Origin: Neoscytalidium dimidiatum
Taxonomy: Eukaryota > Ascomycota > Dothideomycetes > Botryosphaeriales > Botryosphaeriaceae
Assembly (NCBI GenBank): GCA_037367355.1
Contig: CM074704.1
Location: 2,108,001 to 2,172,000, forward strand
Reading direction: 5' to 3'
DNA: 64,000 nucleotides
Part shown: positions 32,918-49,519 of the stretch, one piece after another
Position numbering within the stretch: position 1 is the stretch's first letter
Layout of the letters: every line of letters starts with the position of its first letter
The notes under the pieces: model-generated
What the model saw: only the letters and a program-made list of their open reading frames with translations
What the model was told of the DNA's origin: nothing
Database searches by the model: none
Translations under genes and position numbers: made by a program

Positions 32918-35573
32918 GGTTGTGTGCGGGAGGTGGGGGGGGAGGGGAAGAGGCGCAATGGCGCTTTGGTCGCGGAGATGGTGTTGTCGTTGCACGCAAG
33001 TTGATACCGGACCAAAAAGTTCAGAGCTAGTGGCTTTTTCTGCCGGGCGGAGGGCTCACCGCCTGGGCACGAGCCAGCAGCCGAGGGGATCCTTGCTTCA
33101 GTTCGCCGGGTAGGCTGCGCGTCAGAGTCGGGGGTTCCCAAGCCATGACGGACAGACGATCTGGGTTCAACTTCGGGGGCGAAGGCGGGCGGTTAGCTGG
33201 GGGAGGAGCGGCCGGCGCCGCTTCCTGTCCCATCATCCCACGCTGCCTGCCCAAACGGAAAAAAGACTGAGATGATCTGCAGGCGACGCTTCAGGCGACG
33301 CAGGCCAGGTGCCAGGCTGTCCCAGCAACAAGACGCAAAACAACACGCGCCTAGCCGCGGACAGGCGGCTCGCGAGATGGTCCTTCATTTGGCTAAGGGG
33401 GAGCTGGGAAGGAAGGCGGAGAGGGCGCGCCGGTTTGGTGGGGGGGGGGGGAGAGAAGGGGAATTCAGCCAAGCCATCTCATCAGAGCAGGGAGCGCGTT
33501 TAAGCTTCTGCCGGCAATGGCAGTCGGTCAGAGCAAAACCAGATACAACAAAGGACCGCAGCTGATCAGCACAACAAGACGAGGCTAAGCAGCACTCTGA
33601 AGCAGCGCCAGAAAGACAGATTCGTACTCATTCCCCAAAAATCCCACCCGTGCCAGGAGACCGGCGCCCGTCGAGTGCGCCGCGAAACGTAAACCTCTTA
33701 CTAGTGCCCATGCCTGCGCGCCCACTATCAGAAACCTGCCGCGATCCAAAAAATCTCAAGCTCTGAGCCTAAGTGACACGCGAGGCTCGCACCCCCTTCC
33801 GCGAGACTCTATTTTTGTCGATTTTTGCGAGGCGAAAGGAGAGAAGCAATATTTGTGGTAGAAGCGTCGCTGGGGACGTGAGATTATCATGTATACTAAA
33901 CATTCGATAGAGGCATTTCTAAGCATTAGTCAATGCCTTGCTGCCCACGACTCGTGCGCGAGAGAAGAGAAGGCCCAAGCGCAAGCCCGACGCCTCGGCG
34001 TTCCCTGATGCCTGGGTTCGCGCAAGCGTGCGCCCACCCCCCGGATGCTGCCCCCCCGACCTACCCGAATACGGGCAAACAATTTGCCGCCAAAGCTCCC
34101 GCCATAGCCATTATCACCGTCTTCTTCAGCGAAAAATTCGTTGCCCTTCCTTTATGAGCTGCGAATTAAGCAGCTTCCGCTGCCCCCGACAGTCCCAACT
34201 ACCCGCATCCCGGATACTGGCGCTTTTTTTCCCTCACGAGGCGCGGACGGGAAGATCCCAATATCGAACCTCTCCCACGCTGTCCGCCATACGGACGTAT
34301 GACGACATGATCAGGAACAGAGCTCTGCCCTGCCACGCCGTACCAAGCTGTCACAGAACAAAAAAGGATGTCCCAATCCGCGGACTGTGCGGTGGCGGCG
34401 GCGACGGGGCCTCCAACACCGCTGCGGCTTGACATGACGGGCAAACGCAGCTCCATGATTCGACTCTATCGGCAAAGGGTATAGTAGATCTCCAAGACGA
34501 CCAAAAAAAAAATAAAGTATCCTTCTCACAGCCTCATCCCTTGCTGCAGCACCGCGTCCCCGCCGTAGCAGGGTGCATGCAACACGTAGGCTGAAGGCAG
34601 GGACTCTGCTGTGCTCCTCCGCACGTGGCCGGACATTCCGCGAGAAGCCTTGAAGAACCGAAAGCCAAAATAAAAAAAAAAAATAAAAAATGAAAAAACA
34701 ATGCAAGACGTATGCGAGATGATGCAGATGCGGGATTGATGCAAATGCAGCCGGCCCAACCCCAGTCCTCTCTCTGTCAAACCCCATTTTTTGATGCGCC
34801 CTGAAACAAATGACGCGTTTCGGACCGAAACTGATAAAGGAGGAAAAAAACCATTTCCGCTACTCATTCCCAAACCTGCCAACTCAATGTGTGCCCCCTT
34901 GTCTGTCCGTTTTTGAGCCAACCCCCAAAGGAAAATGCGATAACAGCCCCCAAAGTAATGCAAATGCAAATGACATGTGCCTCTTCGTCATAGTGCCCGG
35001 CGGCGGTGGCGGCACAGTTGTGACAAATGACCCAATAGCGCATGCTGTGTAACCAAACACCATGATTGGGCCCCATTCGTCAACAAACCTTTCCATGCTG
35101 TCCCTCCACATACACTAGTGCCTGTGTACTCACACATGGCGCACCACACTCCGCGTCCATGCAAGTCTGGTGATCACATAACACACTTTGCAACCTCTCC
35201 AGCGCTGAAAATTTCCTTCCTGTTTTGTCCTGTCCAACTTGGAGCCTTTATGCCGTGCGGTGCTCGTGTAATCTTACTTCGCCGCCACCCGGCAAGGCCA
35301 CTGCAGAATCTCGATCTCGTATCTGAAGACCGTCCGAAAATCGGGTCCCATATCCCATGACTTCATCGGAAATGCAGCGACTATGCAGCCAGCCTTGAGC
35401 CTCGAAACAGGCGAAGATTCCTCAGAAAAGCGGCGATACGAGCCATAGCTACGTGCGAAGTTGAAGGGTGCCAGGCGGAGACCAGGTTTAGTGCAGATGA
35501 CCAGTCTAGCAACTGAACGGAATCCCAAAGGCCCGGAAAACCGACGGAAGCGGTGTTACAGGCCAGGAACTCC
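32918..35573. other. Intergenic, no convincing gene
   Basis: This 2.65-kb region is upstream of RCL1 and downstream of the Zn2Cys6 gene. The RCL1 leader (about 32920-33250) is mixed purine/pyrimidine. A G-tract lies near 33440-33452 and A-tracts near 34500-34515 and 34671-34700. Open frames here are short and lack domains. Confidence 0.5.
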
Positions 35574-38500
35574 TCATCTGGACCTCTTATGGACTTGGCC
35601 CTGCTCCATCATCCCCTGGCCGCCGTAGTCCCATCGCCGCTTCAAGGATCCATCGCTGAATGAGCTGGCGACAACGTCCTGCCACATGCTCGGTGTGACG
35701 TACGGTTGAGCAGAAGTGGCGTAAGAGACTGGCGGTGGCAGCTGAGCCGGCACGTTGGGGACATGTTGCGTGTGCGGCGAAACGCTGGATGCCTGATAGT
35801 ACCCTGATGGCTGCGCCTCCTGTTGCGGCGTCCGGAGCTCATAGGTGCCTGGCGGGGGCGGTCTTAGAGGAGGGGAGGACTGGGACGTAGTACTTGGAGG
35901 GGGCGTACCGAAAGCTGCATTCCATTGGCTGGAAACGTCAAGTCAATATCAGCCAAACCACCTCAGCAATAGCGGTCACTTACTCAAAAATTCTGCTTGG
36001 GTTCCATTGCACTGGTTCTTGATTTTGCATGGCAGACTGTTGGGGTTGCCTCTGACCCGCAGCCATCATAACCAGAGACTGAACTACGGGAGAGTCAGCC
36101 TTGGGGTCCGTGTCGCTCGCGGAGATCGGCGGCGTGATGGGATGCTGGGTCTGGGTATAGTTGACTTGACCTGGTTGCTCCAAAGAGGGATCCTGCGCCG
36201 AGCCTCGATGCCGGTACCCACCATCACTAATTGGACTGGGATTGTTGTGGATCGCCGGGCTACCAAAGGGGAATGAGGGCTTCAACTCGAAGGGCTTGCT
36301 CGTGTCCGCGGAGAAGGCCTCCCTCAAGTTGTTGACCTGGGCTTGCATCTCCGGCATTGGCCAGTTCGGAATACATTGCTCCAGGATCCTCATGTGGCGC
36401 ACAAAGTAGTCCCGAGCATCTCCATTCAGTTCCGGATCCGGGGAAGTAATAGCAACCTGAGGGCGAGTTAGAATCGAAATTGCCTGAATTCACAGTCGGA
36501 TAACTCACCAGGTGAAGCATTGTGCAGGTCAGAACGGCATAGATAGTAAAGCTAATGCCACGCTGCATGCACAAAAGACCCGGTAGCGAGTAGTTTTGGA
36601 GAATAGCTTCTTGCAGCCTGCACATGTTTTTCGCAGCAGAATAACAGAGCAACATGTGCTGCTTCCACATCGGATCGTACGATTCGTAAAGGAAGTGCAG
36701 CTGCGGCCTGTGATGCATGATGACGCCCAGGTAATGGTAGCAATGCATGTTCGCAATATAGTGAGAAGGAATCCATGGCGGGGAACCATCCTCTGGGTAA
36801 ACGATTTGTAAGTCGCGTGGAAGTTCCCGAGCCCATGCGGCGTAAGCATCGTTCAGCTGAACGAAAGAAGGCTCGACTGCCCAGTTCTTAGTTTTCTTAC
36901 GAAGCGTCCGATGAAGCACCGTTGATTGCTGGATGTTCCGAACGATGCGCAGCATGTAACCGAATTGCCGTGAGATTTGGTTTTCCACTTCGTCTTGGCT
37001 TGACATAGGCCGGGGAATGTTGAAGTCCACAGTATCCTCTTTGACACCGAAGTCCGAACGACCTGAGAATGTTAGCATATTGCACGTGCAAAATCAGAAT
37101 CTGACATACCCTGAGGCCCTCCAACCATGACCTCGAGTTGGAAGAGGATATGCCAAACTCTTGTTTTGGTCACACAATCATGAGCCGACGATCCACACGG
37201 CTTGCCCATTTGGTGCAGTTCAAAATGCGTATCCAAATCGAGATCCTTTGACATAGCGACGCAATTCACGACTGTCATCCAGGAACGGTAAAAGTAACCG
37301 CGCTTAGGCACAGCTTCTCTAGCTTTCAATGCAAGAATCAAAGCCTGAATTGTGCTCAGGCGGGGAACGTCCTTGAAGCTTTCCTCATGCTCTGATCAGA
37401 GATTAGTTTCTTAACCTTAACTTTTCAGGGTGGTTGGGTTACTGACTTGCTAGGAGCGCCAACCACTTGTTTCCCTGGGAAGGATCATCCAGCATCAGGG
37501 ATGAACAAGCGAAAATAGCTTCAAGGATAAGCGGGGAAATTCCAGCACGGTTGTTGTGCCATTGTTGAAAGAAATAGGACCTGTTAATAACCGGAACGTA
37601 GGGGTGGATGTTTGTGAAGAAATATTCGAAATAGTCCAGCGCTTGCTGATCAGATGGCATCATGTCCGGGGGAATACGTATTGTCATGTCAGGAGCATGA
37701 TCATCGGGGAGTTGGATCTCATATTCTTCAACTGGAGGAGCGTTTGCTAGCGCCTTCTTCTGGTTTGCAATGTACGGCGCTAATTTAGAGTTGTTAGAGG
37801 CGCCGATTCCGTTTTGTCCAAAATTGCAACTTACCTATCGCTGTGTGGTCAATCTTAAGTTCTCCGAGAGCCTCTGTGAGCTGTGACGTGTCAAGGTTGT
37901 TTCTCCAGATGGGCTCGCCTTCGTTGGATGGATTCATTGCAGGTGCCGGCTGTCCTGGATATACCTGCTGGGGCTGGTATTTCATTTGATCCGCATTAGC
38001 GAGTGGATTTGGTTGCATGCTACCGTAAGGAACGCTCTCTTGACTTGGGGGTGCCGAAGGCATCCCACCGTACGGCGCGGTCTGGTATAGACGGGCAGCA
38101 TCGGCATATGTTGCCTGCAAAGGATGGCCCATGAGTGGGCCGACCTCTGTGGACATGGGATGTTGGATGGAGTGGTGTCTCTGAAATTCGCCCGGCGTGG
38201 GGACATGTTGCACGCTCTGGTTTGGGTCGTAATCATGGCTTCGGTCTCCAATTTCGAAGGTGTGGGAGCCGGTGGGGAACGAATCCTTGTTCTCGTAACT
38301 GACAGTCGGCGGGACGCAGTTAAGCTTCAGACGAATGCAAGCAGCGCATGGCCAAGCGTTGGTGGTCGCAGCATCGCACTTGATCTTGCGGCGTCTGCAG
38401 CCCTCACAGGCGCGCATCACTGGTTCGACGAGGTCAGCTGTCCTGCCCGACGAGCAGATAGGATGGCGCGCGGGGTCCTACCTTTGAGGCGCTTGTGGCG

Positions 38501-38684
38501 ATTGTGCTCGTCGACGAAAACATAGTCTAGCACGGCGGGTCAGTTCGAGGCCGCGGAGCAGGCGCCGTTGGTGGGCCGTACTTCTCTGGTTCTCACGCGG
38601 CGCCAGCGTCTGCGGCGCAAAGGGAAAGTTCTGCATTTGTGCGGTCTGGGGTAGGAGAGGTCGTCCTGTGGGCTCGCCGGCCAT
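35574..38684 (-). CDS. Zn2Cys6 transcription factor with fungal_trans domain, eight exons
   Basis: Exons are 38684-38582, 38526-38482, 38419-37835, 37779-37447, 37391-37110, 37062-36509, 36456-35984 and 35928-35574, giving 909 residues. All junctions keep the frame, and the introns are 48-62 nt. The binuclear cluster uses C54, C57, C64, C74, C77 and C84, directly preceded by DEHNRHKRLKVMRACEGCRR, which is encoded across a 45-nt exon. The fungal-specific regulatory domain follows (YFEYFFTNIHPYVPVINRSY, then FYRSWMTVVNCVAM and VEVMVGG-like helices). The C-terminal 250 residues are proline- and glutamine-rich and look like an activation region. A basic RKRS-like end (VHKRSR) closes the protein. 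The subfamily is well conserved in ascomycetes by motif, but I cannot name its targets. A 3.8-kb upstream region suggests complex control. Confidence 0.87.
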
Positions 38685-42456
<3,772 letters not shown>

Positions 42457-43108
42457 ATGGATCCGGACAAGGACAACGCCAACCCCACCATCCTCAACCC
42501 CTCCGACCTGCCCTCCCGGCGGCGGGAGTCGTCGGTCAAGAAGCGTGAGGGTGCGGGCGTTGGCCTGTTCGACGACCTGATCCCAGCCTACAGCTACCTC
42601 AACGACCCGTTCGATGCGCCGCAGTCGTCATCAGACTCGGACGATGGCTCAGTAGAGGATATCGACGAGCAGGAAATCTACGGTGAGCAGTCCGCCGCGA
42701 AGCAGTCCGCGCTGATTTTCGCTTGCTGACTGCCATGCAGACCTGATATCTTCCATTTCTGACCCAGAGCACCCACTCTCGCTGGGTTCGCTTGCCGTCG
42801 TGAACCTGCCCGATATTCACATCCTGCCGCCGTCGTCGCCACGCTCGCCGATCAGCACGGTCGTTGTCGAGATCACGCCTACAATCACACACTGCTCATT
42901 GGCGACGGTCATTGGCCTAGGCGTGCGCGTTCGCCTCGAGCAGGCCTTGCCACCACGATTCCGAGTCGATGTGCGCATCAAGAAGGGGACTCATAGCACT
43001 GACGAGGCCGTGAATAAGCAATTGGGCGACAAGGAGCGCGTGGCTGCTGCGCTGGAAAATGGGACGTTGATGGGCGTAATTCGCAAAATGCTCTCCACAT
43101 GCGAGTAA
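42457..43108 (+). CDS. CIA2: CIA2 / MIP18-family cytosolic Fe-S assembly factor
   Basis: Two exons (42457-42682, 42741-43108) with a 58-nt intron (GTGAGC to GCAG) give 197 residues. CIA2 (animal CIAO2/FAM96) is part of the targeting complex with CIA1 and MET18 that inserts iron-sulphur clusters into cytosolic and nuclear enzymes such as DNA polymerases and helicases. The conserved domain starts right after the intron (DLISSISDPEHPLSLGSL). It includes the reactive cysteine in PTITHCSLATVIGL at about C127, then LPPRFRVDVRI, KGTHSTDEAVNKQL and KERVAAALEN. The first 75 residues are acidic and serine-rich, as in other fungal members. Length is near the usual range. A divergent neighbour lies 3.8 kb upstream. 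Confidence 0.93.
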
Positions 43109-46100
43109 TGAACAATTGAGATGTTCTATGATGTGCGCCAGGGTGGCCGAGCGACATTCAAAAATTAGCACGCGAGCATTGAGCAGCACAAAAATAGCAG
43201 CGTCTGCTATAGCCTTATAGGCCTTGCGCAACGAACACGACAGGTTAGGATTCCTACCACGCCTAATAACGGCTATCGTTGGCTCCCCTTTTTTGGCACA
43301 TATAACCTCCCGGCCGTTACTTACATGCAAGATCCCGGCACGGTGCAATGCGTTGCTTTATTGCTTACGTCCCCAATGGTGGCTGCGTCGCCGGAGGCAT
43401 ATCAGACGAATACCGTGAGCTAATCCTCTCGTGATGGCAAGGAGGCCCGTCTTGGAAAAACGTCCATGGCGAGCAGATCATCTGCAAGTAATTAGGGTTC
43501 GGGGGCCAAAGCTGAGCCCGTGGTCCGGAGAATGATACCCGAGTAGAGGGCTCTGCGACAGTGCGGGCTGCCACGAAAAGCACCCCTACTGCGCATGGAC
43601 CGATCACCACGAAATGCTGCCCCCCAGCTCCCAGGCTCCACCGCGCCGCTCCCGCTCCCTGCTCGCCGTCAAATCGCCGGAACCTTCCAACTGCCAACAG
43701 CATGACTTGTTTCACGCCCGCTTCATCCATTTTCATGATTCACCAAACAGCACACGGCAACAACCGGTCTCACGAGCCGCGGCCGTTCGTCGCCGCCCGC
43801 AGTCCACAGCCCGCCGCCCACCGCCACACTTTGTCGCCGGCAGGTAGCTGCTTAAAAGTGGTCACAAGCACCCCGTAGGCAAAGGGTGCAGGGTTGCCGG
43901 TGGAGCCGTTGGCGTCCAGACTCGACACTTGAATAAACACTTGCGCCTGCAGACCTGTCCAGGCGTCCCTCACGATCGCCGTGCAACTCTGGCTTCGTAG
44001 CCACGGCACGCCTCAGCGGGAATCGGGTGCTCGCCGCAGCCGGCCGGCGAACCACGGTGGATGGCGGCGGTGACATGCCGGCCAGGAGGCAGTGGACGAT
44101 CGCTTATTACCTTTCCGTAAGAGCATTGAAACAGGCACGCAGGATCTGCGGCCTCGATGCAACGTAAAGCTGCTCCTTCGCCCACGTCCCCACGCGTGCA
44201 CAGAGATACCGGCTTCTGACGCCATTCCCAAAGCAGAGGCGATGCGCAAACGTCCCGCAGCGGCGCAGTCCGACACCATGTCTAGTAACTGCTCTAGAAC
44301 TGCCTCTTGGCCTGATCGCGGACCTGGGAGCGCACTCCGCCATACTGAACGCCAATAGGGACAGACCGCTAAGACTCGCCGCTCATTTATTCAATACTCA
44401 ACCCCAAGGACTGCTACATAGACTGAGCGGTGAGAGATGGAGCTCCAGTCTATCATGATGTTCGCGGCATTTTTCGCTGCTGCGTCTGGCCCCCAAGAGT
44501 TGCCTGGCGTGCTTCTCCGACTTTCCCGAAAAGGCCGCCACGGCATCGTCAAGGAACTACCCGCTGGCTGTCTGGACGTTCATCGTCGTAAGCCCAGAAG
44601 CAGCACCTGTCACCCAGCCAATCATTACCAGCCGTAGCCGACCTGCTGCCCAGCAGAGTTGCAGCACATGTGATGGACATACGAACGAAGCAGTCATGCT
44701 TCCGCCGTTTCCATATCTCCTAATAACATCTTCGTGCGCACACCCCTTCCGATGATAATTCCGAAAGGCCGCCAAGCCGCCTTACCCGGCATCGGCAGGA
44801 TGAGAGATCAATCGGAACATCATCTGATCGGCGTCCCTTTGATCTTCCCCGTGCCATTTCCTCCCACCAGAGCTCCACCGGCAAGTATTGTATTGGCTGC
44901 GGCCCGAAGCCCGCTCGTGTCTCGTCTTTCTTGACAAAGGGGCGAAAAGGGCTGCATTATTGAAGTGGGTATGGATATTTCAGGAGCGGGCTCTACCGGT
45001 ACCTTTTCCGCGAAGCACCCCTTCCCGGGAGTTGCGGACCCCGACTGCACGGGCGTCCATGCCCGTGGCAATCAAATTGTGGTGAGGTATGCAGCAGCCA
45101 GTCACCCCAAATTCCGGGGTTGTACGTCAAACTCGGTTGCGACTACGCACCGAAAGACGAGACTTCCACCGCTCTTGCGCAAGAGAGGAAAAAGCAAGGC
45201 GCATGAAGCGGCAATCTCCTTTCCTCCAGCCACCTACCGGAGCAAGGGAGAATATGGGTGTTTTGCTTGACGCCACGACAATTTCTGAAGAGCCGCAAGT
45301 GCAGACGGAGCACTCTGGCCACTCCACTGATGCCAAGAAACACTTTATGCTCGTCTCGAACTTCCCCATCACTGTGCCCTAGAGGGCGTCACCCGCAGGT
45401 CAACATGTAATGCACGTACGCGTGATGGATGAGATTGGGCGGTGGAAGGTAGAAAGCTGGCATAGGCGCTACTGAGAAAGTGCAGCAATCCAATCCCAAG
45501 TCCCCAGAATATGCAACAGGGTCTCGACATCGCCATCCACGGAGCTAGCATCCGCTTATTATTTCCGGAAAGCACGCACCCAGCGCACAGTGCACGCCTA
45601 GGTGCGCCCGGGCGCGGGAAGGGGAGGCTGGGGCATCGGCCGTAAATCAAGGCAGGGCAGGACGGGCCTGGCGCCGGGAAGGGCACGGGGAAACCTGTTA
45701 CCAACGGCCAACAGCCTGTCCCAACCCCACAGTTCCAGCAAAGAGCTAATCGGCATCTCCGATATGGCTGCCAGGCCATCACATCATCACAACGGACACG
45801 CGAGCCTGCATTCGCCGGCTGCCTTCTTGGGAATGGTACCTCCAACGGCGAGTGGCGCCGCGGGCAGGCAAATAGAAGGCTTAGCAGCACCACTGGCAAC
45901 GCCAGACAGGCGAGTATTTCTCGAGGTAAGCATAAGGCCTCCATCAGCGTGACTTCAACTCCTTCCTATCCGGCTCTCACCGTTTTTGATGGATACTACA
46001 CACCACTTCAGCCATTTAATCTGTTAGTCAGCTCGGAGCGCCTTATGAGGCTGAAGTGTTGGCGACCAAGGCGGGCATGGAACATTCCACAGCCTTGTTA

Positions 46101-48374
46101 CGCCCGTGTTCACGCGAACACAATCAATATCACGCGGCTTTGGCATTACACATTGCGTGAAGTTGTTTGCAGCTCCGGTCTTGGTAATCAGCGAATAAGA
46201 GTCTTTCGTCTAACACAAAATCTCATGCCATCGATGAGTGCTACAATCTCTTTGAATTTCCTTCCAGTATTTCATGCAAGCCCTTCCTTCTCTGGCCCTC
46301 AGCCTCTCTTGCGGTATTTTAATAGCCGACAATATATAGAAGCTAACGTGGCTAAGGAATTACCCCAATCTCATCCGCTCCTCGGTTCGAGCCGCGGTGT
46401 CCCGCGCCTGTCACTTTATTCCTCTTCTCATGTGCCTCCGAAGCACCCAGGTCCTTGTCGCAATTCCGCATCCCTTCTTTTTCCCACCTAGCCGGACCTT
46501 TCCCGTGCAATCCTTCGTCTTGTCTACAACTGCGTGCACCAATCGCCCTCCAGCGCTTCGCGCCGCTGCCGTCATGGTCCGACCCAATCTTCACAACATC
46601 CCTGGCCCGGCACACCCACATTGTCGTCAGCCTTGCCAGTCCACCTAATATTTCGCCCTCGCTTTTGTCCAAATCCGGGAGGCGGGAAATACAGGAAGAC
46701 AGGGTGTGATATGCATCAGCCCCTCCATTGGACCCTTCGCGGCCCTTTCAGCGAGCCGACCCCCTCTTCCCGTGCTTGTGAGAATGACAGGACTCCGGTG
46801 GGCTGGTCCTTAACCGGTGAGCGAGGCAGAGCGGTAGTTCTTGCTTCAGCAGCAAACCTTCTGTCACAATTAAGCTCTGCGAATTGGGTGCCGACCTTGG
46901 CGGAGGTTAAGGGTCCGGCCCAGATCTCTTGACATCGTGGCTGTGCGACAGAGACAACGTCCTATGCCATTCCTGGTTCCCGTTCGTCCGATATAGCGGG
47001 CTTTTACGCCATAACTATTAGCAAAAAGGGAGGACTGACTAAGTGGCCGGCAACGTCGGGATTAGAGGAGCGTGGGATTACTCCGGATTTGGGCGAATTC
47101 CGAATACGTCCCATTTCCGGCCAGGCCCAACGGCTGAAAGATTAACAGCTCCATGGATTTTCTCTTGAAGACTCGGAGCAGTGTGATCGAGTGAAACATA
47201 CGAGCATTCGAGATGCGACAAAGGCATTCACAAGGCCCTTTTTCTTCGCTCATTGCCCTCACGAATCCCATTACCATATCTTAATCCGGCATGTCGCAAT
47301 AGCACCATGCGAGTCCAACGCGCCTCGGTACAAGGTCATGCATCAACCTCACCTCCGGGTCGCGAGATCTACATAGGCCCAATCAGCGGATGTGTGAGGA
47401 TACTTTGACACCTTACCGCTTGAAAAGCGGAGGTGGACTAAGTTTCATTATGCATTTCCCTTTTGGAGAGTCCGATGATTGAGGGATCGCGATGGTCTGA
47501 AACCGCCGGCACGTTTGACAGTTTTGCTACCACGCGACAGGAGCCCCAGGCGCGGAAGAATGTCGGTCAAGCACGTGGCGAACAAAGGGGTCGTCTGGGT
47601 GCACAGGCTTCCGCTGGTTCGAGCGTGTCTCTACTGACTACATCGTGTTGGTAAACCCTATCGGGACTTCAGTGAGTCACCACAATGGCGGCAACTCTGT
47701 TCTCGCTCCTGTCTGAAGCTCGTATAAGCTGTTCATCTCATTCGACAAGCCATCTCCATCACTATAGTCCTTCTAGAAGTCTGAACGTACTACTGTCAAA
47801 TGTTTGCGGTTTGCTACGGCTTGGCTTGGCAAATGCGACAACATGACTTTAGATCCAACGCCAATAAGAGGTGCAGATGGTACTCCTTTGACAACAAAGG
47901 ACGACAGCATCGGCACGGAGCTTATTAAGGAAGACCGAGACCCGTAAGAAATATTTGCTCATGCTCACACGTTTTATCGCCTCCACCAACTACGTACCAA
48001 GCATCCCAACATGGGTCTCAATAAACTATGCCACAATAGCGGCCACAATAGCGGCCACAATAGCGACCACAATAAGATATCAGTAGGCTCTTTGTTCAAT
48101 ACGCTTATAGCAATGTGAAAGACATCAGCGCCTCATGCATAAAATAGAAACAATCCCACCCGGCTCTTCCTCTGCTCTCCTGCAGACCGAATAAAACACG
48201 CTCCTTGCATCAAGACACTATCAGCCGGGCTCAGCCAGCGACTTACCACATCCACTCTCTCCAGAGACGGCGAAGGCGACTACAAGGAAGACCGAACAAA
48301 ATCAAACGACCAGTTCAGCCAGCCAGCCAAACAATCAATAAGAAAAGCAAAAGCACAAACAGCCACCGACCAAA
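43109..48374. other. 5.3-kb gene-poor region
   Basis: No gene is recognised on either strand. Open frames such as plus 45949-46491 start without ATG and have no domain. A 12-base repeat lies at 48031-48075. The last 200 bases (about 48170-48374) are A/C-rich, free of long frames, and look like the leader of the secreted-protein gene. Confidence 0.45.
48031..48075 (+). repeat. 12-bp tandem repeat
   Basis: Nearly four copies of CCACAATAGCGG, the last ones diverged, lie about 300 bp upstream of the secreted-protein gene. Confidence 0.8.
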
Positions 48375-48860
48375 ATGCACCTCCCAACCCTCCTCCTCGC
48401 CACCACCCTCACCACCCTCACCGCCGCCCTCCCGGCCGCCGACCCACCGGCCTTCATCCCCTCCACCATCACGACCACCCTCGACAGCGACGACATCATC
48501 ATCATCAACAACAACGATACCGCTGCCGCCGCCGCCGCCGCCGCCACCACCACCATCTCTCCCCTCGACCGCCGCGCCTGGGCCTACAACCCGGTGACAT
48601 ACTGCGAGGGCGCGAACAAGGGCGGGCGCTGCATCACGCAGGCACTGCGGCACGCGCTGTGCTACAACCTGGACCGGTCCCTCAACGACCGCCTGTCGAG
48701 CATCTACCCGGGCCGCAACACGCGGTGCCGGCTGCACCGCGACGGCAACTGCCGCGGCGGCAGCAGGAGCGTCGGCCCAAACTGGTACGTCGCGGACCTC
48801 AGGACCTTCGGCTGGAATGACGTTACGTCGAGCATTGACTGCTTCACGCAGATTGCTTGA
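48375..48860 (+). CDS. Small secreted six-cysteine protein, crystallin-like
   Basis: A single exon encodes 161 residues. A hydrophobic signal peptide covers about residues 1-21. A low-complexity pro-region rich in Thr, Asp, Asn and Ala follows, and a dibasic DRR at 65-67 could be a Kex2-type processing site. The mature part from about residue 68 has six cysteines (77, 86, 96, 118, 126, 156). Its pattern, aromatic-Cys-x-Gly-x-Asn-x-Gly-Gly-x-Cys early, LNDRLSSI in the middle and WNDVTSSIDC at the end, resembles the two Greek-key signatures of the beta/gamma-crystallin-like fold found in small secreted fungal and bacterial proteins. Size, secretion signal and disulphide potential fit an effector-like or antimicrobial role, which is inference. 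It sits alone beside a 5.3-kb gene-poor stretch and is convergent with the MLH2-like gene. Confidence 0.75.
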   Translation: MHLPTLLLATTLTTLTAALPAADPPAFIPSTITTTLDSDDIIIINNNDTAAAAAAAATTTISPLDRRAWAYNPVTYCEGANKGGRCITQALRHALCYNLDRSLNDRLSSIYPGRNTRCRLHRDGNCRGGSRSVGPNWYVADLRTFGWNDVTSSIDCFTQIA

Positions 48861-48892
48861 AAGAAGAAGAAGAAGAAGAAGAAGAAGAAAAA
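48860..48892 (+). repeat. (GAA)n microsatellite after the secreted-protein stop
   Basis: About ten AAG units directly follow the TGA at 48858-48860, placing the repeat in the 3' untranslated region. Confidence 0.85.
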
Positions 48893-49519
48893 GCTGCTGG
48901 TGGGAAGGGGGCGAGTTGTTGGGGGGGGAAGAGGAATGAAAGGAAGGGGATTGCCCTAAGCTCTCAGGAGGGGAATAAGGCTGAAGGCTTCGAAGGTTAC
49001 TCTTTCTTTTTCTTATCAAGGGGAAAGTCTTTCTTCTTGAGCTGTGTACATTTATCTCTACATCCTTTTCCAGCTTGCGATACTGCGTCACGAAGGCAAA
49101 TAAGAGGCAAGCAAATTGTATTATTACGCATTCTCGATAATATTTTCAGAGATAACGAATCTCATTCCTCATTCTCCTTCAGCTTCAAGCCATTTCTTAC
49201 AAAGCAGCGATCAATGTCCTAATCTACAGTTAGATAGTGCGTGATCTGAACCCTCTCCATTCTGTTAGAGTTTGCAAACAGCTATGTCGGACCCATCTGA
49301 TTCGAATGGAGTCTACAACATAGACAAAACAAAGCAATAGTAAGCCACGTCTTGCTCCACTTAAAGACGTCTTAGATGTCTCGTGAAATGTAGCTATTTT
49401 CCACAACTTCGAAGCTAAGATCGAGACATCTCATGGATAACAGCGACATCTCAGCATCACAAGCAAAGTGCTCAGAAAGCGCAGAAATCTCAAACAAAGC
49501 CGACATCTTACCTCGGCTT
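48893..49519. other. Convergent 3' intergenic space
   Basis: This space lies between the ends of the secreted-protein gene and the MLH2-like gene. It is AT-leaning near 49100-49500 and carries no frame of note. Confidence 0.55.

Noticed and set aside
31574..33004. 476-residue plus-strand open frame opposite RCL1
   Set aside because: RCL1 motifs are unambiguous on the minus strand; the plus frame has no protein character.
43138..43220. GGTGGCCGAGCG, resembling the start of a leucine or serine tRNA
   Set aside because: No anticodon arm or TTCGA-type T-loop follows within 100 bases.
46340..46410. B-box-like GGTTCGAGCC with an upstream A-box-like TGGCTAAGG
   Set aside because: Stems do not form and the spacing does not give a cloverleaf.
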